A stretch of 64,000 nt of DNA, taken from Tribonema minus (Eukaryota > Sar > Xanthophyceae > Tribonematales > Tribonemataceae). The stretch's first letter is position 1; the number at the start of each line of letters is the position of its first letter. Of the stretch, positions 34,601 through 45,100 are shown one piece after another. Under the pieces are notes generated by a model. The model made no database searches, was not told the DNA's origin, and saw only the letters and a list, made by a program, of their open reading frames with translations. The stretch covers positions 1,178,001 to 1,242,000 of the forward strand of contig JAFCMP010000057.1 of assembly GCA_017506865.1 (NCBI GenBank), read 5' to 3'. The translations under genes were made by a program, and so were the position numbers.

Positions 34601-36484
34601 GTTCAGCGCGATGTGATGGCGTAGGGGACAGGAGAGGTGGGGACGTAGCGAGATCTCGTGCGTATAGCGACGTGCTAGCGTAAGGACGGGAGAGGCGGCG
34701 ACGTAGGAAAACGGCACTGCGCTCCGGTGTGTGCACGCAAATACGCATATGAAGGTACGGTGCTGGCCACGGCACACGGCGAGCAGGGCGCTGGCGCAAT
34801 GCGCGAACTGCCCATGAAACCAGTGCGCCGGCCCAAAGCGGCTGCTGCTGGTGCTGCTGCGCCGCGCCTGTACACGCGACAAGCCGCACTGTACAATGCC
34901 AGCCCAATCAGAAGCAGTGTCGGTCACAGCCTCACGGCGCCGTGTCGTGGTGCGCGAGCCACGCAGCAACACAGCAGCTCTCAACGGCCTCGCGAGCACA
35001 CGAGGAGGAAAGCGCGGTGCGTGGGGTACTGACCTGGTGCAGCACGTTCTGGAGCGACCCCCCGTCCATGTACTCCAGTGCGATGGTGATGGCGCCCTCG
35101 CGGTAGAAGGCACCGTAGAACTTGATGAGGCTGCGAGCGAGGGCGAGGCGCATTCGCAACACTTGTTTCTGTCCGTGCGCGCGTGTAAGCACAGGCCGCA
35201 GCGCAGTGCTCATCTTTGCTGAGCAATGCGGTGCCGTTGCGTCGCCGTCGCGCAGCGGTGAGCAGCGCAGCGGCCCGCGCGCAGGCGCCCAGGCGGAAGG
35301 AGCGCGCGCACTGGAGCGGCGGCACCGCATTGCTCAGGATCGAGAGCACGTGCCTGGGCACCACACGACGACGAGGGGCGCAGCGTTCAAGTGCAGGAGC
35401 AGAGCGCTGGCGCGGGGGCTCACCTGTCGCACCGCGCATTATAGAGGGCGTTGATCTCGCGGATGAGCTGGTCGCGCTTGCCCTTGTCAAACATGTTGAT
35501 CACCTGCGGGCAGCGCGCCGGCACGCAAAGGTAGAGACCAGTAAAGCCGCTGCAAATGCGGTTTGAGCGCCTTGGAGTGCGCAGTGATGAGTCGTACAGT
35601 GGTGCAGTGAAACAAAGCGTACCAGCCATGCCAGCGGCAGCCAAGGCTGAAGGATGGGCAGGAGCCACATTCATCACCAGCACCCAAGCCGTGTTGAATC
35701 CTGAGCAAGTGCTTGAGGCGGCAGAAACACAGCAAAAAGCCAAATTCCTGACCAGCATTCAAGCCATGATGAACCCTGAAGTAACGCTGACTTCATTCAT
35801 AGCTGAAGCACTTGCCAAAACACGAGCAGGCAGCCGCTCACCTTGAGCGCCAGAGGCGTGTTGGTTCCAGCATGTATAGCATGGCAGACAAAGCTAGAAC
35901 ATCCTCGTCCAATGATTTCGCCTTTTTCCAGATCCTCGTAAACAACCTGCACCTCGGCAAGCGAGCAGCACAGCAGCGATAGATCAGTGCGCAGCGCAGC
36001 GGACGGCGACTCTGGGCAAAGGGCGCGACGGGTACATGACAGAAGGCAGGTGCATGCTGATATGAAAGTAATATGAAGACGACGTATATGAGAAGTGCAG
36101 CACAACACAGCTCGCTGGCGTCACGCACCGTAAACCGTTTTTCTTCGCCCTCTTTGACCACCCCTGTAGAGTGTATCGCAAGGTCGCCCTTGCGGAAGAC
36201 GTCACCTGCGACGCGTATCAGCAGTGCGGACGCATATGAGTGCGCGTGACGCTTTGAATAATGTACACACCATCTTGATAACCCTGGCCGTGCACACGCT
36301 CAGCAGTAGACCTGCTGCACTGTGTCAAACGAGTGCAGCAAGGTTGAAGGTACACGGGATTTTCTGAGACGCCGTAGCGCGTGGAGCACACCGGCAAAGG
36401 CTCACCTCCACCATCTTCGAAAGATAGATCGTATGATGACTCGAGCGAGTTGCCCACCGCCACCTTCAGCCCACTGCGGCTCAT
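31695..36484 (-). CDS. MAP kinase kinase (STE7/MEK family)
   Basis: Nine exons in minus order, all in phase: 36484-36406, 36205-36129, 35946-35842, 35503-35424, 35130-35034, 34567-34427, 33760-33548, 32317-32255, 31835-31695; 331 aa, typical of MKKs. It is a dual-specificity kinase that phosphorylates a MAP kinase. Seen: glycine loop [12 protein letters not shown]-site Lys in LALK, catalytic [16 protein letters not shown], and activation loop [12 protein letters not shown] giving an S-x5-T phosphosite spacing, as in plant and protist MKKs rather than the animal S-x3-[28 protein letters not shown] and [14 protein letters not shown] follow. The N-terminus ([12 protein letters not shown]) resembles plant group A MKKs. 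The start is the first ATG after an in-frame stop. Introns 6 and 7 carry splice-site repeat arrays. Confidence 0.95.
32725..33612 (-). repeat. Five-copy array of MAP2K exon end plus donor
   Basis: The end of exon 33760-33548 (encoding [14 protein letters not shown] and the donor) recurs at about 33337-33405, 33148-33200, 32955-33010 and 32725-32785, a period of ~200 bp. The units also share AACCTCAAGCGGCACTTCAA and CCTAACCC-like strings and the phrase CACCCACTGGCACTGTGGCG. Confidence 0.88.
34128..34505 (-). repeat. Array of MAP2K catalytic-loop exon end plus donor
   Basis: The end of exon 34567-34427, covering the HRDVKPSN segment and donor, has a strong copy at 34239-34310 and shorter fragments near 34128-34160 and 34360-34390, all within the following intron. 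Confidence 0.85.
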
Positions 36485-36905
36485 GACTTGGCTCAAAGCT
36501 CCTTTGCTTTTGGCAAAACGTGTTCAAGCTCAGATGACAGGCGTCCGACTTCTGCAGCTGCCGCCGAGCCGGATCTCCAGGTAGCGCTGCCTTCGACAAT
36601 GATCACCTGAGCGCAAGCGCCATCTCCTGTTACAGCTCACTCTTGTTAGGGCGAAAAAAAATTCGGGAGCGCTGATACATACCGTTTCTGTCACCCTACA
36701 GTTGAAGTTTGCCGATGGAGTGAGAAGTTGTTTGTCGAAGCTGGCTACTGTGGCGCGGCTCGGCTGCTGAACATTGCGTTACGAGCTGCAGTTCATAAAA
36801 GTATTGAGATATATCGTTTTGGAACCCCAACCTTCGAACGGTTGAAGGATCCATAAGATACGTTCAGCCAGAACATCTTTGTTTCGCAAGCAGCGCCGAT
36901 CGCCG
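36485..36905. promoter_or_regulatory. Divergent promoter region, MAP2K and plastid lyase
   Basis: About 420 bp separate the start codons of the minus-strand kinase and the plus-strand lyase, so both promoters and 5' untranslated regions should lie here. No convincing TATA element is visible. A short A-rich patch is at 36653-36663. Confidence 0.45.
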
Positions 36906-39900
36906 ATGCGCGTGCCTCTTGCTTTACTAGGTCTGTCACTCCTCAGCAACCCTTGCACGAGCTTCTCGCCGCTGCCTGGGCACAGCTGTCGTGCGCGCAA
37001 TGGCGCAAGTCCGACCAAGACCCGAGCTGCCAGCGCAAGCGGCGCACCGCGTCTGAGCAACACTGGTAAGCTGCGGGAGCTGCTGGCTGAGCAGGAACGG
37101 ACTGGAGAGGCACTCATCATGCCCTGCTGCTATGACGGGCTAACGGCGCGGCTCGTTGAACAGGTGCGTACTCGGAGACTCGACGCACATACGCATAGTT
37201 CCAGTAGATGTACTTTAAAGTGCATGCCATGCTTGCAGCGGTTGTGCTGCAGCGTACAGCGTAGACGCTCACAGGCCTTGCACTGCGTGCAAGCTGATTC
37301 ATGCAAATGTTGTCAGCGGATGTCCACGTCCCCCCCCATGTCTTCTTTGCACTTGAAGTTGAAGTTGCACCCCTGACCAGTTCTTACAAGATCACAAAAA
37401 GATCACGCTCTCACCCTGCCCTGGCGGACGCCACGTGTGTCCACAGTGAGAATTGATGAACAATCTCCTTAGTGCAGCGTGCAATAGAGCACCCGCACTT
37501 ATCCTGCCGTGGCTCGCCACGTGCGTCCGCAGGGCGGCTTCCCGCTGACCTTCATGACGGGCTTCGGCGTCAGCGCATCGCACGGCTTCCCCGACACCCA
37601 GCTCATCAGCTACGCGGAGATGCAGCAGCGCGCGCTCGAGATCATCGCGGCGCTCGACAGCATCCCCTGCATCGGCGACGGCGACACGGGCTACGGCAAC
37701 GCCGTCAACGTGAAGCGCACGGTGCGCGGCTACGCGCAGGCGGGCCTGGCGGCGATCATGATAGAGGACCAGGTGTCGCCCAAGAAGTGAGCCAGCCGCC
37801 AGGCGGTGGAGTGTGTGTAGTTTGTAGACGAAGCTGTTTCAAGGGTGCAGTGCCGTTGGGATGTGGTATGAGGTCACGTGAGACTGGCGCCGATGCAACG
37901 CTCAAACTCTTTGTCTGCTGGTCATGTGTTGACAATCGGGACCTGGACTTATGTCAGGTCTTCATCTGCTCAAGGTCTGTAGGTTTTACGTGGCACCCCC
38001 CTCTTAAAACCGTGTGCGATTTGTACATTCTGTGCATTCTGCTATGAATCATGTGCAGCACCAATCGTCCTGCCACAAGCGTGCGGGCGCCATCGCGGGC
38101 ACTTCTGCGCAACGCTCAAGCCTCGCTAACCGAACGGAACGCACGCAGGCTCTGGGCCGGGAGGCGCAGCGTTGCCTTCCTAGCATGCCGCCGCCTTGTC
38201 TGCTTGGCATTGTCAGTGTCGCCAGCGCATGCGGATGCACTGCCGGCGGCAGCACCTTCTCAACTGACCGCACTCTGCGCGCACCGCTGCCCGCGCGATC
38301 CGCAGGTGCGGCCACACGCGCGGGAAGGACGTGGTCGGCCGCGCGGAGGCGCTGGCGAGGGTGCAGGCGGCGTGCGACGCGAGGTGCGTGCGCAGGCGTC
38401 GGGGGCATGGCGCAGGGGGCTTTGTAGGTGGTGCATGACTTGGCGTCAGGTACTGCGCTTGATCTGCCGAGCGGTCACGGACGCGGCAGTTGGGGTGGAA
38501 TACATGCAGGGCTTGGACAATGCGCCGCACGTGCAGGCGCTGCTGCGGCCGTGCTCAGCACGCGGTGACTGCCGTGGCATCGTGAGGAGGCGGTGAGCAG
38601 AGGGCGGTTCTTGCTCGAGGGCAGGTGCCAGTGTGCACGGTGCGCGTCAGGCAGTGCTCCCGCTGCACGCAACCGTCCAGGTGTGGCTGCGCTGCGTCGG
38701 CAGAGATGGCCGTTTTGCGCGCGCAATCGACAGGTCTGGTCGAGTTTGAAGCTGTCGCTGCGCGCGGCGGCGGCGCGCCTGCGTCCTGTCCTGTCGGCCG
38801 TGGTGCATGGCCCCCGCCGCAGGGCGAGCCGCCTGCGCACACTGTGCGTCGACACACGCACCATCGGGCGCCTGCGCTCCTGATATCAGTCTCGCATCTC
38901 ATCCTTTCTTTGATGTACTCGCGCGAGGCGCTTGTGAGGATGGCAGCGCGGGCGCTGCGCCGCCGCGTCAGTCCAGCCACCGCCAACAATGTCCTGAAAA
39001 CCTCTGCCCACCGCTGCCGCGCGTGACGCGCAGACGCGAAGTGTGATTCACTCACTCACTCACTCACTCAGTGCCCCGCTGACTCACCGCTGCTGCCCCC
39101 CCCCCCCCCCCCCCCCTTCTTAATGGGGCAGAGATGAGGGGGCGGACATACTGATTCTGGCGCGGACGGACGCTCGCGGTCCGCTGGGCATGCGCGAGGC
39201 GCTGGAGCGGTGTCAGGAGTTCAAGCGCATAGGCGCGGATATCATCTTCCTCGAGGTACGCGTGGCGCCTCGCTGTTGAAAGGGACTGTTGGTGTTGAAC
39301 TTCTCATGAACTTCAAGTGCTGGCAGCTCGTAGCGGTGTCTGATGCTGTTCGCCTGAGCCTTCCCGAGCGTCGCCGTTTTCATGAACCCACCACTGTGTT
39401 ATCCATCGCATTCAGTGATAATGTAGCAGAGAGCGCCTAAGCATGCTAATGGCGCTCCAATGCTTGTCGCCACCACTATCCGGCAGGCCCCCGAGAGCGT
39501 CCAAGAGATGCAGCAGTTCTGCGACGAGGTGCCCGGGCCCAAGCTGGCAAATATGCTGGAGCACGGCAAGACCCCCATCCTGTCTCCTAAGGTGAACTCG
39601 CACACAGACGTCTTTGACTAGTGTGGATATGATAGCACTGTTTGACTCGTGGCCAATGACTGCAGCAGCAGCGACCACGGTTATTGGTGAATGGCACATG
39701 CGGCTAACCACTCCCTGTCACCAATGTAGAGCTCTACGATCTTTTGATTCGTTTCCGTGAAAACGGCCCAATCTTGTCTGACGAATCGATTGGAGAGCTG
39801 GCCACGCTGATCGCTGCCTTCAGCAATAGGCCGCGGAGCATGCGGGACACACATAATTTTGTGAACGTCGTTTGACGAATCGACTGGAGAGCTGGTGTAC

Positions 39901-41230
39901 ATTGGCTGATGCCTTCGGCGATATGCTGCGGATCGTGCAGGACACACACCGTATGCGTGTAAGGAGCGTTGACGTGACGCGTGGCGGCTCTGCTCAGTCA
40001 TGTCGTTGCTTGGCGTGTGCGCGCCCCGTTCCCCTCATGGATCTCAAGAATGCACGCTGGAATTGCAACTTCATTAATGCACTTCAACGTGACGCTGTCG
40101 CTCACGCCCGACGAGCGCTACCGTCATGTCTGCCGTCATGACTGATGAGGCGTGAAGTATGCGCTGCTTCCATGCCTGTCACACGAACTGCTTCGAAGAA
40201 GCTATACCTGCGCACAAACCATTTCCGAGGGACATGCTTCTGAAGTAGCTGAAGTAGCTGAGGTGTGTGGCTGCCTACCATGGGGACATGTGGCGAGTTA
40301 TGATGATGCGCACCGTGCGCATTCCCCAAGATCTCAGCGTTCACAAGAAATGGCGCCACTAACCGCATGCAGCAACAGGTCCACTGTGTTGCCTGCCTGT
40401 GCCTGCCTGCCTGTGCCTGCCTACCTGCCTGTCTTTTACCTTTCCTTCAAGCCCAAGTGACCGGTGCTTGCGACAACACTGTTGTGTCCTCTGCCGGTGT
40501 CATCTGGTTCTCTGCGAAAAGCACTTCAGCAGCGAAAGATAGCGCCGCGCACTCTTGTATACACTGCCAGCGCCCTGATCTCCCGCCCTGATGCTGCGCG
40601 CAACTGCCTTGAAACAGGAGCTCGGCGCGATGGGCTTCGCGATCGCGGCGTACCCGCTGACGCTGCTGAGCGCGAGCATGCGCGCCATGCGCTTTGCGCT
40701 GCAGCGCCTCAAGGCCGGCGAGAGCTGCGACGACCTGCTGCTGCCCTTCCAAGAGGTGCGCATGCAGCGCGAAATGTGTCGCGCGTATTGCCTGGCAGCA
40801 TGGAAACGAATCAAAAGATCGTAGAGCTCTAGGTGACACGGTGTGGTTAGCCGTCGAATTGAATGCCTTCCACCGATAGCCGTGGGCGCCGCTGCTGCGG
40901 CAACAGGCCATGAGTTGTTTGCATGGCAGCGCTCTGATGGCGCACTGCTGGCTATGGCCGACTGCACTGCCCATGGTGGATCTCGATTTGTGTACGCGAA
41001 GCACGCGGATGCCGTGTTGGTGCACGCGACTGCGTGTCGTGCAGCATTGCGCTTCAAAGCGCAGGCATGGCTTCCGCATGGCCGACTGCAAACACTTGAT
41101 GCGCATCATCATGCGCGCTTCTTCTCGCCTGACCTAACGACGTGCTCGCTCGCCTCCTTTGAACAAGCAGGTCCAGGCCGGCGTCGGCTTCCCGGACTAC
41201 TGGGCGGAAGAAGATCGGTACCGAACGTAG
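36906..41230 (+). CDS. Plastid-targeted isocitrate lyase/PEP mutase-family lyase
   Basis: Seven exons in phase: 36906-37163, 37533-37786, 38306-38387, 39139-39255, 39487-39591, 40618-40755, 41171-41230; 337 aa. Residues 1-~23 form a signal peptide ending ...NPCTSF-SPLP, followed by a basic, Ser/Thr-rich stretch, a bipartite leader for a complex plastid. The mature part resembles plant chloroplast 'carboxyvinyl-carboxyphosphonate phosphorylmutase' / petal death protein: MTGFGVSASHGFPDT, metal-binding IGDGDTGYGN, IEDQVSPKKCGHTRGKD with the lyase catalytic Cys, LILARTDARG and GADIIFLE. Enzymes with this KKCGH signature cleave 2-methyl-malate-like or oxaloacetate substrates, so a C-C lyase is likelier than a true PEP mutase; the substrate is not predictable. 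Exon 38306-38387 uses the second of two overlapping GTs, since the first would cause a stop. Confidence 0.93.
39049..39118 (+). repeat. (TCAC)n microsatellite and C homopolymer before an acceptor
   Basis: About six TCAC units (39049-39070) are followed by a C run of ~20 bases (39096-39116), 20 bp upstream of the acceptor of lyase exon 39139-39255. Confidence 0.85.
39634..39758 (+). mobile_element. Dispersed ~120-bp repeat, copy 1
   Basis: It starts with GCACTGTTTGACTCGTGGCC and ends with GAGCTCTACGATCTTTTGAT plus TCGTTTCC. It lies in a lyase intron. Copies 2-4 are at 40801-40920 (minus), 43731-43853 (plus) and 56330-56400 (minus, partial). Confidence 0.85.
40801..40920 (-). mobile_element. 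Dispersed ~120-bp repeat, copy 2
   Basis: This inverted copy of the 39634 repeat lies 46 bp after lyase exon 40618-40755. It shares the tail GAGCTCTACGATCTTTTGAT and the middle GGTGGAAGGCATT block. Confidence 0.85.
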
Positions 41231-41923
41231 CGGACACCAACTTCAACTTCAACTTCCATCTCACAAAACTGCAGGGCGAGCATCCCTGCAACCAGGCGAA
41301 CAAACGCTGGGCAGAGGACTGAGTTTTGTCAGCACGAGCCCAAGGCTTGTGCAGGGTGCAGCCGGTGGTTGATAGCATCGGTCACCTAACGGTTCCGCTG
41401 CGCTGCGCGAAGGGGCAGCCATGTGTCCAGATTATAATGTTGTGTTGCTGTCAACCCATGGGATCGGCGACACCAGTTCAGTTCAAGTTGTGTCACCGGG
41501 GGCCAGCACCACCATCACAATCACATCACCCTTCCGGTTTCAACGCTTCCGGTGTGCGCTGTTGTGTCAAACTCATATGGCCTGCATTTGTCTGCAGTAC
41601 TGCCCCTCCACACAACGAGACCAAACTTGCATAAAGTCTTCCATGTCTCTGCCAAGCTGGGAAAAGAGCTTTTTGCAGGCTGGCCTCGTGTGCAACAGCG
41701 CGCAGTTCTTCGTGTTTGTGGAGAGTCCGGGTCACTCACTCGTGTCACGCTTACAAAAAAAGACCGTGCGTGCTCTTACGATTGGCTTCGCGTTTCTGTG
41801 TGCTACAGCTGAAAGGCGGCTGCAAAGAGGCTCATTAGCTCGTCTGCGCAGCAGGCCGCCGCCTGAAGGCGTAGCAGCTTGGTACGTAGTGGCTTGCAAC
41901 AGATATCGTTAGAACGATTGTAG

Positions 41924-42102
41924 ATGCACCAGGCACAACAGCAGCAGGTAGGAGGAGGAGAGGCGCCGGAGGCGGTGATGGCGCAGCCGCAGCAGCAGGC
42001 TGAGGGCCTTCAGGCATTCTGGAACCCCAGCGCGAGGCTTTCACCATCAACATCGGCCGATGACGCCAGCGGTGGAGGACACAGGCTACCTCCGCATCAC
42101 CT

Positions 42103-42134
<32 letters not shown>

Positions 42135-45100
42135 GCCACCACCACCAACCGCACCAGCAGCAGCAGCAGCAGTGGGTGGGCTACGCCTCTGAGCAGCAGG
42201 CGCAGCAGCACCAGGCGCAGCAGCACCACCAACTCCAGCACAATCTGTATTTGCAGTATCATCAGCCACAGCAGATGCCTCCACCTCCCATGGGGCCGCC
42301 GCTGCAGCAGCAGCAGCCCCAGCAGCAGCCAGGCGGGCCCCTCCTCAGGCCGCACCAGCAAAAGCAGGAGCAGCAGCACCGGGGCTGGCCCGCCAAGATC
42401 GGCGGCATGATCTCCCACAGAGGTGGCAACGGGAAAGGCAGAATGGCTTCCGCGTCCCCCGGCACCGTCTTCAGCCGGTTCGGCAATAGGAAGGTGGACA
42501 ACGGCGGCGGCGGCGGCGCTGGCTACGAGCACCGCGCCATCACCGCCTCCGTCTCCGCCGACTCGCTGCACGCTGGCATGGCGGGCCTGAGCCTCGGCGG
42601 CGGTTCGGGGCTCGCCGCGGGGTACGCGCCCCCGCCCATTTACGCGCAGCACTCGTTCCCGGGCACCTTCGGCGCGCCGCTGGCGCCGCCGCCGCAGCCG
42701 CAGCCGCCGTCGACCGCGCACCTGGGCTCCGCCGCGCCGTCCACCACAACTTCAAGTTCAATCATCGGCGTCGGCGGCATCCCCCTCACGTTCAGCGCGG
42801 AGGCCATGTCGCGCGTGCTCATCCCGAACGCCAAGATCGGCGCCGTTATCGGCAAGGGCGGCGCGATCGTCAAGCACATCCGCGAGTGCTCCGGCGCGCG
42901 CGTGACCATCTCCGACGCCGGCGACGACGCCGGCTGGGCGGGCGGCGGCGGCCCCGGCGGCGGCGAGCGCCTGCTGCACATCATCGGCTCCTTCTTCGCC
43001 GTCGTGACGGCGTTCGGCGCGATCCTCGCGCACGCGGAGACGCCGTCGAACGGCGACCCGCTGCCCGGCCTCGCCGCGCTCGTTGCGAGCGGCATGCTCA
43101 GCGGCGAGGCGACCAGCGCCGCGGCGCTTGAGGCCGCGCTGCCGCTGCCGCCGAGCGGCTTCCGCATGCTCATCTCAAGCGCCAAGGCGGGCGCGCTCAT
43201 AGGTGCGTACGCGTGTTTGTACATAGGTAGGGCTAGGGTCAGCGTTGGCATTGGTGATTAGTACGCACTCATGTAGGTAGTGTCTGTGGGGGGGGCACGG
43301 ATACGCACCCCCTGTTCTGCGACAGCGCACCTGAGACCCGCATCCTCTCCAGCGCAGGGACAGGCATGCGTAACGATCCGTGGCGTGGGGGCAACAGCAG
43401 CAGCGCTCAGCTCACACTGGTTGCGCCGGCGCGAGCTCGCCGCTGCGACAAGTGCGCTGCTACGGAGGGCGCGTCAGGGGCGAGCGGACGCGGCCCGGCG
43501 CAAACGCTGCAGATCACCTCCTGTCTGCGCTATCGCGCCAAACACCACACCACACCATAGCGCGCAGGCAGCCCGGCGGCATGTGTGCACTGCATCCCCC
43601 ACTGCCCTCTCTCCCCCCCCCAACCCCACCCGCACGCGTGCGATGCCGCGGCAACCCGCGCCGCCAGCGCATGCGGTCCGCGGCTCCAACAGCGGCAGCA
43701 CACAACCACGCGCACCTTCACCAAAGTACGGTGGCACTGTTTGACTGGTGGCCAATTGCCGCAGCAGCGGCGACCACGGTCATTGGTGGAAGGCATTTGT
43801 GGCCAACCACACCTTGTACCTGGAGCACTACGCTCTTTTGATTCGTCTCCACCGCCATCGCCCCCCCCCCCCCTGCAGGCCGCGCCGGCGCCACCATCAA
43901 GGCCATCCGCGACGCCAGCGGCGCGCGCATCGACATCTCTTCGCACCTTGCGGGCGGCCTGCCGGTGCCGCCGGGGGGCGCGCCGCCGGGCGGCGGCGGC
44001 GGCGGCGGCGCGCCGCCGACGCCCGCGGCGATCGCCATCGCGCTCAGCATGGACCGCGTCGTCGCGGTGTCGGGGCCGTTCACGGCGTGCGTGCGCGCGC
44101 ACCACCTCATTGTCGCCAGCGTGAGTGCTCTTGAAGTTTGCTATACGGTACTTCAACATGCGCCGGGGGGGGTCGCGGGGCCGTTTGGCGGCGGCGCGTA
44201 CGCGCATGCGCATCGTGTGCTGCCTGTGCGAAGTGTACTCTTGAAGTATGCTGCTGCACCTCAACATGCCTGGCTGTTTGCATGAATGTCGGGGCCGTTC
44301 ACGGCGTGCGTGCGCGCGCACGACCTCATCGTCGCCAGCGTGAGTGCCGCTGCTGAGCATTGATGACGCAGGGTTGTGCGCACGTGCTGCTATGTACGAT
44401 CGGCGGTCTTCTGCGCTGGTGTTTTGGGTGGGGGGCGAGGGCGATGCGAACTTCAACGGTTTGATCTGCTTGAGTTTGGAAGTTTGAGGGGGTGGGCATG
44501 GATTTGGATTGTGGATTGGAGCCAAAAGTGTTGGTGCAGTTTGGATTGCAGACAGACGTGTTTGCACAGTCATGGGCTGTACGCAGCGCAAGTCGGCTTG
44601 TAACAGCACACAAAGTGACCAGGGGGGGGTCCTGAGAGCTTGGATGATGCTGACTGAGCTCAGTCTCTGTGTTTGCATTTTGAGAAGGGTCTTTTTCCGT
44701 GTACCCCCCCGCCTTAGCAGTACCTTCCTGGTCAATACGCATTGAAGGGCCTCTAACCCCCCTTCATCGCCACGCCCTGCCATAAACCATGCGGGGGGGG
44801 GGGGGGGGGGGTCTGAATTGCCATCGCCTACGCAGCACCTGATGTGCGTGCGCTGCAGATGGCGGAGCCCCACCATGCTGCAGCTGCACACGTGCCGCAT
44901 ATCGCTGTCGTGGCATACGTGCTGATGTATGCGCATGCCTGCATACCTTTCGTCTTTCGCGGCTGTCGTGGCGTACGTGCTGATGTATGCGTATGCCTGC
45001 ATACCGTATCGTCGTGTTCGCGCTGCGCCGCAGAGGATGGAGCCCACCGTGCTGCAGGTGCGCACGCGCCGCGCACTGCTGTCGTGCCACAAGCGCTCAT

